Assembly: GCA_012932865.1 (NCBI GenBank)
Contig: SAXG01000185.1
Location: 1-10,352, forward strand
Direction: 5' to 3'
Source: Amylostereum areolatum
Lineage: Eukaryota; Basidiomycota; Agaricomycetes; Russulales; Stereaceae
Length of the DNA stretch: 10,352 nt
Below are positions 1 to 7,671 of the stretch, one piece after another. The position numbers were made by a program, and so were the translations under genes. Position 1 is the stretch's first letter, and every line of letters begins with the position of its first letter. Under the pieces are notes generated by a model. It did not search any database. It was given only the letters and a program-made list of their open reading frames with translations, and was not told where the DNA came from.

Positions 1-2366
1 AACGAAACAGATATAGAATTTATTTTTTAAATAACTATGACGTTAAAGGTAAAGAATTTTTTATAACTCTTTGAAATTCGTTACAAGATGTTCCAGAATT
101 TACAGGAATGGATAAGAAAATAATGTACGTATCTCTCTACAACGAGGAAGTTGAGCACGAATTCTTTTTACATAAAAATATTGCTCTTACAAAGGAATCA
201 ACTCTTGGTGATTATCTTAATAAAATTGGTAATAAAGTAAGCAATTTCTGAAAAGAAGCTTACAGACAAACACAGTATAGAAATATCTATGTTTATGTCG
301 GCGAACCTAAGAAACCAATACCAGAAGAAACAATTTTAATTAGATCTAATCCTAACAGATTGAGAACACGAGGCTTTCACACCTCTGCGATAAATAGTGC
401 TAGCTATATTAAACCAATTAAAACATTAAAAAAACCTAAACCTTTAAAAACAATTACTGCCATGGATGTTGAAACAATGATTATAAACGGCGATCAAAAA
501 CCGGTAGCATTAACATTTTCATATTCACTGAATGGTAAAATTAAAAACGTGTTTTCTTTAATTAAACCCAATTTATTAATTATTGATCCTGATAAAGCTG
601 TTAAGAATCTGTGGATTGATTTTTACAATAAAATTAATAAACTTTATTTAGGCGATATAACAATATTTGTTCACAATTTAGGGGGTTTTGATGGGTTTTA
701 CATATTACCATCACTGTTAAAACATCCATTAGCTGATAGAAGTAAAATATCTTCACTTATAGATAATAATCATAAATTTATTACTATTAGCACAACAATA
801 TTTGGCGATAAATGGGATTTAAAAGACTCTTACCGATTATTTCCCCTATCATTGAATGAATTAACTAAGACTTTTGGTAATTCGGAATTAAAATTAAGTA
901 AATATAATGAAGCTTTTAATAATATATCAATGTTTAAGAATAGCAATCTACTAAGAGAATTTATTAGATACAAAAAACAAGATGGTAAATCACTGCTAAA
1001 CGCTATGTTAAATATACAAAAAACTTATTCGGAACTTTATACTACAGATATTTGTACGGTGTTAAGTACATCCACTTTATCTTTAGATATTTTTAGAAGA
1101 AGATTTTTAAAACTCAACATTCCTATTTTAACCAAAACTTTAGATAAGATCATACGATTATCATATTTCGGAGGAGCGACTGACTATTATAAAAAATATG
1201 GTGAAAATCTGTATTATTATGATGTAAACTCGTTATACCCAACAGCTATGTTAAAGCCAATGCCAATAGAGTTTTTAGGTACAAGAGATGCTACAGAATT
1301 AAATTTAAATGATTTGTTTGGGTTTATTGAAGCTATTATAACCTGTCCTAAAAATATAAAACACCCTATTTTACCTTATAAGAAAGATGGTTTCACAATA
1401 TTTCCTACTGGAAATTGAACTGGAACATACTTTTCTGAAGAGTTAAAATTAGCTGTGGAATATGGCTATCAAGTTGAAATGATTAAAGTTCACGACTTTA
1501 GTAAAGAATATTTATTTACAGATTATATTAACCATTTTTATGAAGTTAAGAAAACAGCCACAGGACCTTTAAGATTAATTTCTAAGTTACATTTAAATAC
1601 TTTATATGGAATCTTTGGCCGGAAACAAGACTTGTTACAAACAATAAACATCCACCCCGAAGAAGAAATGGATTACTTAGCTAGATATCCTGTGGATGCT
1701 ATTATAAATATCGATGATGATAACAGTGTAATTTTAATAAATAAAAATTTAGATTATGATATCGTTAACACTTTAAGAACAAGATTACATTTAGATTTAG
1801 ACTACAATTTTAGTAAAGTTAAGTCTAATGTCGCGATAGCTTCAGCTGTAACTTATTATGCACGAATGATTATGATGCAATATAAAAATTTAAATGACCT
1901 TGATTTGTTTTACACTGATACAGATTCAATATTTACAAATAAACCTTTACCACACAACTTTATTGGAGATGAGTTAGGTTTAATGACAGATGAGTTGAAA
2001 GGTGGCTACATTAAAAAGGCTTATTTCTTCGGTATAAAAAAATATGCTTATATTGACAATAATGACTTCATTCATTCTGTCTTTTCAGGGGTGCCAAGAG
2101 ATATTTTAACTTGAAATCAAATTGAGGAAATATCTAAAGGTCATACTATAAAAGTGGAAACACCAATAAGATTTTATAAAGATTTTAACAAGCTACTTAT
2201 TAAAACTAAAAAAATTATGTTATCTATCAATCAAGAAAGTGATAAAACTTTAATTAATAATAATTACCAACACCCTAGAATATTTAAAGGATTGTTACCT
2301 AAAATTAGCTTATACCAACAAGGAGTTATTAATAAAATAAATAAATTTTACAACAAATTTAAATAA
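1..2366 (+). CDS. dpo: Plasmid-type family B DNA polymerase, protein-primed (5' end outside the window)
   Basis: Protein-primed DNA polymerase of the kind encoded by linear mitochondrial plasmids, often found integrated in fungal mtDNA. The frame is open from position 3 to TAA 2364-2366 (787 codons) if TGA at 72, 249, 1416 and 2112 is read as Trp. Exonuclease motifs: Exo I MDVET (Asp 465, Glu 471), Exo II HNLGGFDG (672-695), Exo III Y-x3-D (Tyr 969, Asp 981). Polymerase motifs: A DVNSLYP (1221-1241), B KLHLNTLYG (1584-1610), C YTDTDS with catalytic Asp at 1917 and 1923. The lysine-rich stretch KKAYFFGIKKYAY near 2010-2050 fits the conserved K-x-Y region after motif C. No start can be assigned because the frame reaches the left edge; ATG 108 or 123 are internal candidates only. 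In plasmid polymerases the N-terminal extension often carries the terminal protein (family knowledge). All catalytic residues are present and there is no TAA, TAG or frameshift, so it may still be active or recently integrated. Confidence 0.93.
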
Positions 2367-2824
2367 ACGTTATATTGAAATCGAACCTTGTAGAAAGTGT
2401 TTCTACAATTAACTCAGTTAACCTAATTGAGCAAGTATTCTTTATTATTCAATAATAACAATGGAATTTAAGCTATTATTCCAATTTAAATGTTTAATCA
2501 TTCATTCTAAAGTAGGAAGCGGTGTATTTGTCAGATATTATAAATAATTTATATTGTAAAATTATAATATTAAATAAATAATATAATCTTATATCCTATT
2601 TACATTTTGTTCTTATTTATATTCCTTAATCGCAACTATTTTTATATTAGAGGGGAAAAAATAAAACCTTATATATATTTAGAACTAGTTTTAAATAAGT
2701 GAATATTAAGGGTTGTACCCAAAGTTACAAGTCCTCTTTGTAGAGAAGTAAAATAAATTAGAATATTTATTATATGTAATATAAAATAACATTATATTAT
2801 AATAAATAATTAAAAAATATTGTA
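2367..2824. other. Spacer between dpo and nad6, no gene seen
   Basis: About 460 very AT-rich bases between the convergent stops of dpo (+) and nad6 (-). I see no coding frame or complete tRNA. It holds several short inverted repeats: a 9-bp hairpin at 2388-2408, TGGAAT/ATTCCA at 2462-2467 and 2478-2483, and GGGT/ACCC at 2710-2720. Its position suits 3' ends and processing signals of the two flanking genes. Confidence 0.6.
2388..2408 (+). terminator. Perfect 9-bp hairpin just after dpo, possible 3' processing signal
   Basis: TTGTAGAAA (2388-2396) is perfectly complementary to TTTCTACAA (2400-2408) with a GTG loop, starting 22 bases after the dpo stop. Position and stability suggest a 3' end or RNA-processing structure. 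A terminator role is inferred, since fungal mitochondria lack a well-defined terminator consensus. On the - strand the same bases sit next to a weak tRNA-like D-arm and T-loop. Confidence 0.4.
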
Positions 2825-3451
2825 TTAATAATTTTTAATGTGTGTACTAGATTTTCGAGCTATAAAGATAGGTGCTACCATAGCTAATAATAAAACAATA
2901 CTACATATTATTAATCATATAGCTCCATAAGTATATAGTCCTTGTCCAATAGCTTGTATTTGAGTAAAATTATTAAAAGTAGAATCCGCTATATTAGGTA
3001 TAATAGTAATATTTACATTTAATAAATTTGAAATATCAGAATTTAAAATAGTAGTATTTATATTAGTTAAAAATTCTAATAATGCAAATATACCTGAAAC
3101 ATTATTAAAGGTAAATGGCATTATAGTAAATAATTCATATATAAATAAAGATGCTATTGCTAAAGCTAATGGTAAATTTTTAGTATATTGAGAACCAGTT
3201 TCTAATATATCTGTAAGTTTTATGTTAATCATCATAACCACAAATAAAAATAAAACTGTAATAGCTCCTACATAAACAATTATATAAGAGATACCTATAA
3301 ATCCTACTCCTAATAATATTAAATAACCTGCAGCATTTACAAAAACAGATATTAAAAAAATAACTGCTATAACTGGATTTTTAGAAGTAATAACTAATAA
3401 ACTAGATAGAAGAGTAGTAAACGCTAATATATCAATAAAAAAATGTTTCAT
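2825..3451 (-). CDS. nad6: NADH dehydrogenase subunit 6
   Basis: Hydrophobic subunit of complex I in the inner mitochondrial membrane, part of the proton-pumping arm. The ORF starts at ATG 3449-3451 and ends at TAA 2825-2827, giving 208 residues, normal for fungal NAD6. The TGA at 2915-2917 is Trp, in the typical C-terminal context TYGAIW, and the frame continues 30 codons to the true stop. The NAD6 core segment GISYIIVYVGAITVLFLFV (around residues 53-71) is clear, with the usual following stretch MMINIKL. About five membrane helices are visible. An (AT)8 run lies just upstream of the start. It is transcribed against dpo and the 4226 ORF, so it sits as a native gene between two accessory + strand genes. 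Confidence 0.95.
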
Positions 3452-3464
3452 AATAAAAATAAAA

Positions 3465-3480
3465 ATATATATATATATAT
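3465..3480. repeat. (AT)8 dinucleotide run
   Basis: Eight AT units starting 14 bases upstream of the nad6 ATG (on the - strand). Probably slippage-generated and variable in length between strains. It could affect nad6 leader structure, but nothing in the sequence shows this. Confidence 0.8.
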
Positions 3481-3590
3481 TATAATTAGCCTACTTATTT
3501 AGAATAAGTTTCGATCTTTAAATTTATTTGTTTAAAGAATTTAAATTTTTATAGCCTTAGCTAAATAAATAAATACTAAAATTATTTATT

Positions 3591-3914
3591 TTTATAAATT
3601 TTAAAGTTTTAGAACGAATTAAAGGCTGGAAGACAATAAAAAAAACATACATATAAGATATAGCAGCATATTTTTTAAAGTAGGTTTAACCTAGAAAATA
3701 TTATTTCTTTTGCCTGGAAGCATTATAATTTAAATTCCAAAGGGAAGAATATAAATTTTATGAAATGAATTAAATTAAAAATTAATAATAAATTTATTAT
3801 TAATTAAGACTCTAAAATTAACTAAAGAGTGTCGCTTTATCTTAAATTTATAAAAAAAGAATTAAGCGAAGAACCGAAGGAAAGACTTATGATAGTCAAT
3901 TGTAAAATTATAAA
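3591..3914 (+). ncRNA. Candidate structured RNA, possibly mitochondrial RNase P RNA
   Basis: Some basidiomycete mtDNAs carry rnpB (family knowledge). Here TTTATAAATTTTA (3591-3603) can pair with TAAAATTATAAA (3903-3914) with a one-base bulge, like the closing helix P1. Inside and just before the 3' strand is AACCGAA (3872-3878) followed by GACTTAT (3884-3890), resembling the RNase P CR-V block (ACAGAA, then GGCTTAT). A weak CR-I-like GGAAGAC (3628-3634) lies near the 5' side. Internal helices include a 26-base perfect palindrome (3780-3805), ACTCT/AGAGT (3809-3830) and TCGCTT/AAGCGA (3832-3869). Against it: the P4 pairing between the CR-I-like and CR-V-like blocks is imperfect, and in such AT-rich DNA long A/T pairings can arise by chance. 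Treat this as a candidate only. Confidence 0.25.
3780..3805. repeat. 26-base perfect palindrome
   Basis: AATTAATAATAAA (3780-3792) is followed directly by its exact reverse complement (3793-3805). As RNA it would fold into a long A/U hairpin and as DNA it could extrude a cruciform. It is the longest perfect inverted repeat I found in the window and lies within the candidate structured RNA. Confidence 0.85.
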
Positions 3915-4104
3915 TTTTTTATATTAAAACTACTTATTAAGCCAGCTGCTTTTGTATACAGCTGCTTATTTTATACCATAATTTAAAAATTTTATACCCT
4001 TTTTATATTTTGAATAATTAAATATTCATCTTTTAAATTCATATAAATTATATAGCGTATTATTGTTAAAATAATACTTATAATTTTATCTTTTTTTTTT
4101 CATT

Positions 4105-4201
4105 GATAGTGTGAGCTATTTAAACCCCCCCCCCCTTTGTAGCTCAAATTCTGGCTGGGTTGTATGTTCGTTTATAAATTCGTTCTACGTTAGACACTGT
4201 C
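4105..4201 (+). repeat. Nested stem-loop around an 11-C tract, upstream of the 4226 ORF
   Basis: Outer stem GATAGTGT (4105-4112) pairs with ACACTGTC (4194-4201), eight pairs with one G-T wobble. Inside it GAGCTA (4113-4118) pairs with TAGCTC (4140-4145), enclosing a loop with C11 at 4125-4135. A T10 run lies just before (4091-4100). The structure ends 24 bases before the ATG at 4226, so it would form part of a leader or a promoter-proximal element. The C11 tract stands out in DNA that is otherwise strongly A/T-rich. Confidence 0.6.
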
Positions 4202-4225
4202 CTAAAATAACAATATCATTAACTA

Positions 4226-5185
4226 ATGTTTAATTTTATACAAGTTCGACATATGTCGAGCAAAACTAAAGGTTCCTCTGTACCGAAAACACTAATGGTT
4301 CATTTTAACGATGGACTGAAAAAATTAGACTTAAACAGAAACACACCTTACGAAAACAGATTTTGATTAGTCTGATTTTTTAAGAATACAATATATTATT
4401 TACAAGCTTGTTGGCAGGATTTTTGATTAGTATTTTCTAATTATCCAATAATAAAACCAACACTTTTATTTTTAAAAATTATCTTTTATCCCATCATATT
4501 TATTTACAAAGTTCTAGGGTATCTAAAATGGTTAAAATTTATTTTTGCAGGTGTTTTATTTTTAAGATTAACACCTTTAAACATAGATTGAAAAGGTATC
4601 TGAATTTATTTCAATATGCAATTTATTGACGACTTTCCACAATATTATCATATTTATAGTGCCAAGTTAAAGAAAATATTAAGTGTATTACCCGAGCGAA
4701 ATGAACCAGAAAGAATTAAGGCTCCGAAAGAAAAATCTGTTCCAGCTCCTAAAACAAATCCTGACGACTCATTTATTTATAACCGAGATTATTTGGAATC
4801 TAAAACAGTGATTCAACCTGATCAAGATACTCCCTTCTACAAAAACCCAAAATTTGATATTCCAGTAATAATTGTTGTTATCGGGGGTGTTACTCTTTAC
4901 TTCTATTCAACTGAAGCTACTAATCTTTTAATCACTTCCGGTGTATATGGAAAATATGTAGATTTTATGGATTGAATTAGAGGAAGAACTCCTCCTCAAC
5001 TACCAGGAAACCCTAAACCACCTTTAGGTTTTGATTTAGGTTCAGATACTGATAGTTATATTCCATTAACAGATGGTAGCACAATTACTTATGAAGGTAT
5101 AGCTCCTAATACAACTACAAGTGGAACATCAACTCCAGCTGGAACTACCACACCTACAGGATGGAAAACACCTCCCTCATTATAA
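4226..5185 (+). CDS. Unknown membrane-anchored protein, accessory ORF (319 aa to its first stop)
   Basis: I do not recognise this family. ATG 4226-4228 is the first possible start because an in-frame TAA lies at 4220-4222; a second ATG at 4253 is an alternative. TGA serves as Trp six times up to 4975, against three TGG, and this explains why the frame looks shattered under the standard code. Visible parts: a basic N-terminus, an aromatic Trp-rich stretch near residues 46-75, one or two hydrophobic segments between residues 80 and 120, a charged Pro/Lys/Glu region near 155-185, a strong membrane helix VIIVVIGGVTLYFY near 212-230, and a Thr/Ser/Gly/Pro-rich tail from about 285. It is converging with the 5615-6574 ORF and downstream of the nested stem-loop. 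The same frame stays open past the TAA at 5183-5185, so this may be the front part of a longer protein. Neighbouring dpo suggests plasmid origin; function is unknown. Confidence 0.6.
4246..4259. repeat. 14-base perfect palindrome at the start of the 4226 ORF
   Basis: TCGACATATGTCGA is a perfect inverted repeat that contains the second in-frame ATG (4253-4255) of the ORF. It could hide or expose that start in RNA, or bind a dimeric protein. Either role is inference. Confidence 0.5.
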
Positions 5186-5587
5186 GACGAATTTAAACGA
5201 TATTGAGATAGTCCAGATAGTGATACAGATTCAACATCAACAATTACAGGATCACCTAGTCCACTACCATCATCCTCATCAGCATCAACAAGCAAATTTA
5301 CTGACAGTTTTAAATCTTTATAAAGTGATATCTCTAGTCGATCATGAGCTAACACTGATGGAGATTTAACAAGAGAATTAGCTAAAGAAATAAACATTCT
5401 ACCCACAGAAAAACTAGCTGATGTAGATCTTGAAGTAGTATCAACTACCGAATCTGGAAATGGATTATATACTCCTAAATATAAATTTAGCTCTCTTCAC
5501 GGGTTTGGTATTCCAAAAACTAGAACTAAAGGTAAAATAAATCTTCGAGATGATGTTTGAGATTTGTATGACAGTGAAACAGATTAA
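5186..5587 (+). pseudogene. In-frame continuation of the 4226 ORF after TAA, with one further internal TAA
   Basis: After TAA 5183-5185 the frame stays open for 45 codons to a second TAA (5321-5323), then for 87 codons to TAA 5585-5587. It uses TGA as Trp three more times (near 5204, 5345 and 5558). The first piece is rich in Ser, Thr, Pro and Asp, like the tail of the preceding ORF. The last piece looks like ordinary folded coding sequence, with charged and aromatic residues, ending in DLYDSETD. No frameshift is needed to join the three pieces. Neither piece has a convincing start of its own. The simplest reading is a 453-codon gene broken by two nonsense changes. Recoding, RNA change or sequencing error are alternatives. 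Both stops occur as TTA TAA. The end lies only 27 bases from the stop of the opposing ORF. Confidence 0.55.
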
Positions 5588-5614
5588 TTTATTTGGGGAG
5601 ATTAAAAATAAAAA

Positions 5615-6574
5615 TTAGATAGAACAAACATATAAATAAAAAATTATTTTAAAAATTAAAATTAACAAAATTATTGCTAAATTAAACTTTATATAATAAG
5701 ATTGAAATTTCTGTCTTATTTCTAAAAAGTTAGCAAGTTTAGGATACTTAATTTTTAAAGAAAATCTATCTATAAGATATTCAGCAAAAAGAGAAGAGAT
5801 TATACTAATTATACATGAAAAAATAACACTATCTAGTAATAATAAACTAATAAAAATATTTTTAATTAAACTAAATTCTAATAGTATTTCGTCTTCCAAC
5901 GGTGATCGTATTCAAGTACTAGAGTCACTATTATTTTGATCTTTATAATTTTCTGCTGTAATTTCTGTGGATTCTAAGCTAATAGATTCTATTTTTAATT
6001 TAGAATTATTTATGTCAGTATGTATTTTTTTTAACTGATTAGTGATAAATTTTGACTCTGAGAATAATTCTTTTGTGTTAGGAAGGTTAGAATTTGATTC
6101 CAATTGCTGATGTATTTCAGTTAATCGAGTTAATCATGGTTCAACTTTTTCTAAACTTGTACTCGTTTCTTTAAAAATAGTATTTAAATTTTCCACTTTA
6201 GCTAAAACATTTTTATTAATAGTATTTATTGTTTCGGTTAATTCTGTTATTTTAGCTTGACAAAGAATTACTTCTGCCTTATATTCTGTTAGAGCTTTTT
6301 TGTAAGCTATCAGGTACTTAATTTTATCGGTTATAATTATAGCTCCACTTACTAATACTATTCCAGCTGAAACAAGAGTAAAGCTTTCTAACAATTTGTT
6401 GTTTGTAAAACCTGAGAGTTTAAAATCATTATTATTAGTAAATATAGGCTTATTTCTCTCATTTAATATTAAGTAAATAAAAATAATAATAAATAAAAAG
6501 ATAAATAAAATTTTAAATACAGTTAATAAACTTAAATTTAAACCTAAAAAATTAAATTTTAAAATTGTGTTCAT
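5615..6574 (-). CDS. Unknown membrane and coiled-coil protein, 319 aa
   Basis: Starts at ATG 6572-6574 and ends at TAA 5615-5617, continuous only if TGA at 6134-6136 and 5912-5914 is Trp. I do not recognise the family. Architecture: a hydrophobic helix near residues 17-38, a second near 66-82, a long charged helical region from about 86 to 215 rich in Lys, Glu, Ser and Asn with heptad-like spacing (likely coiled coil), then a C-terminal hydrophobic domain with helices near 240-262 and 295-316. Between those last two lies a conserved-looking polar segment IDRFSLKIKYPKLANF. This suggests a protein anchored at both ends with a long soluble middle. It lies three bases after the stop of the nad2-like fragment and in the same frame, so both probably share a transcript. 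It converges on the 4226 ORF. Plausibly a plasmid-derived accessory protein; no function can be assigned. Confidence 0.65.
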
Positions 6575-6577
6575 ATT

Positions 6578-7027
6578 TTAATAACGGTATAAATATAAAG
6601 GTAGTAAGGATGTACTGTTTAAATTTAAATTAAAAAAATAAGATGTTAATATACTGGCAACTAAAGTGGACATTAATACTATTAAAGAATATTCTCTTAA
6701 ATAATTGTTTATTGTTATTACATTATCTAAGGTAATTGTAGAATCACTTTCTACAAGGTTCGATGTATTATTGTTCATTAAAGGTCAGGATACTAAAATA
6801 AGTAAACCTATAAATATATCAAATAATTGTGATATTAAGGTTACTTGGAATAAATTATTACATACACCTATACCTGATCCAATTGACTGAATATATAAAG
6901 CATAAATTAATAAAGCTCCGGCATAAATAAATATAATTAATGTTATTCTTAGAAAGAAAGAGAAATTACTATTGATTAAGGGTAGGGCTATAGCCACTAT
7001 AAAAATTAAAATACTTGTAAGAATCAT
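6578..7027 (-). pseudogene. nad2: Shortened, diverged nad2 copy (N-terminal part joined to the extreme C-terminus)
   Basis: ATG 7025-7027 opens a 149-residue frame to TAA 6578-6580, with TGA 6785-6787 as Trp. The first ~90 residues carry the NAD2 N-terminal pattern familiar from basidiomycetes: IIFIYAGALLIYALYIQSIGS, then LFQVTLISQL and LILVSWPL, followed by EYSLIVLMSTL. It then jumps to an ending NSTSLLPLYLYRY that mirrors NSTTLLSLSLYNF of the real nad2 in this window. At DNA level 6591-6624 matches 9531-9564 at 29 of 34 positions. The middle of NAD2, which holds the proton-channel helices, is absent, so it cannot replace subunit 2 of complex I. It is still open and has a good start, so it may be expressed with the ORF that follows. 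It could instead be a functional small protein, or simply the leader of the downstream gene. Confidence 0.7.
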
Positions 7028-7257
7028 TGCTTTAAATTATGTTTAATATTTAAACATTTTAATATTTAGCTTAAAATTATCTCTATACTCTCTAAAAAGA
7101 AAATATTGTAAAATTAAAACTAAATATTTATATAAAATTAATAACTATTTATTTATTAAAAAAAAGATTATAAAAAAAATTATCACGATTTACTATAAAA
7201 AAAAAACATTTTTATTGTTTCTTTTATATTTTTAATTAATTAAAATTTAACACAAAA

Positions 7258-7290
7258 CTAGTCACTAGATTGGTAATAAATTACAAAAGA
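7258..7290. repeat. Imperfect direct repeat, copy 1 (with 7336-7368)
   Basis: Copy 1 begins CTAGTCACTAGAT and ends CAAAAGA. The second copy at 7336-7368 has the same length and matches at 26 of 33 positions, with most differences being transitions. The copies start 78 bases apart. Each begins with a short self-complementary stretch, which fits a duplicated RNA element or an old tandem duplication. Confidence 0.65.
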
Positions 7291-7335
7291 TATCACCCCG
7301 GAGGAGAGGACAAATTTTTAAGGATTAAAATAAAT

Positions 7336-7368
7336 CTAGTTATTAGATCGGTAAGAAGTAGCAAAAGA
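7336..7368. repeat. Imperfect direct repeat, copy 2 (with 7258-7290)
   Basis: Second copy of the 33-base repeat, beginning CTAGTTATTAGATCGG and ending GCAAAAGA. See copy 1 for the comparison. Confidence 0.65.
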
Positions 7369-7454
7369 AAAATAGTACAAAAGTGATTGTAGTTCTATAT
7401 TCTTAAATAATACTATCTTTTTATAACCAATATTTTAGTTTTTCTGTCCAGAGA

Positions 7455-7479
7455 AATAATTATAGCAACCCTAATTATT
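7455..7479. repeat. 8-bp perfect hairpin
   Basis: AATAATTA (7455-7462) pairs exactly with TAATTATT (7472-7479) around the loop TAGCAACCC. It may be an RNA-processing or stability structure; no function is shown. Confidence 0.6.
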
Positions 7480-7671
7480 ATTTAAATTAATTTGTGTGTG
7501 GCCCTAGCGGTACCAAAAAGGGGGGGTTTTATTATTATAATTTGCTTTTTGTTTGTAGTTTAACTTAATTTCTACTTTTGAATTTTATTTTAAATAATTT
7601 TATTTGAAAATATTATTTATTTATTTATAACAATTATATTAAAATATTTAATTATTTAGATTTGTTTGTAT

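Larger units (their letters stand above)
3452..4225. other. Structured spacer upstream of nad6 and of the 4226 ORF
   Basis: About 770 bases without a protein gene, between the divergent starts of nad6 (-) and the 4226 ORF (+), so any promoters for both should lie here; I cannot identify one. It contains an (AT)8 run (3465-3480) and many inverted repeats: 3494-3508, 3516-3537, 3563-3591, 3780-3805, 3809-3830, 3832-3869, 4057-4077 and the nested structure 4105-4201. A direct repeat CAGCTGCTT occurs at 3943-3951 and 3959-3967. A candidate structured RNA is listed separately. Confidence 0.6.
7028..7671. other. Spacer between tRNA-Tyr and the nad2-like copy, no gene seen
   Basis: About 640 bases without a coding frame or tRNA. 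It holds long A/T stretches (7040-7250), a 33-base imperfect direct repeat (7258-7290 and 7336-7368) with a G/C-rich patch CACCCCGGAGGAGAGGAC between them, an 8-bp hairpin at 7455-7479, and a G/C-rich patch with GGTACC and a G7 run (7501-7526). It could supply the leader or promoter of the nad2-like copy and its downstream ORF, but no known consensus is visible. Confidence 0.6.

Noticed and set aside
1..2366. Three separate short ORFs or an intron-split polymerase
   Set aside because: The breaks are all TGA in one phase with motifs continuing across them; reading TGA as Trp gives one gene and no intron is needed.
3651..3659. ATATAAGAT, resembling the yeast mitochondrial promoter nonamer
   Set aside because: It differs from ATATAAGTA, such strings are common in A/T-rich DNA, and the yeast consensus is not established for basidiomycetes.
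5121..5369. 82-codon + strand frame rich in His and Gln
   Set aside because: It overlaps the main frame in another phase. Its low-complexity His/Gln/Leu composition mirrors CA-rich Ser/Thr codons of the main frame.
5089..5406. 105-codon - strand frame
   Set aside because: It lies opposite the Ser/Thr-rich part of the + strand ORF. Its Val/Ser/Asp-rich product is the expected shadow of Thr and Ser codons, with no independent signal.
6705..6890. 61-codon + strand frame
   Set aside because: Antisense to the nad2-like copy and without features of its own.
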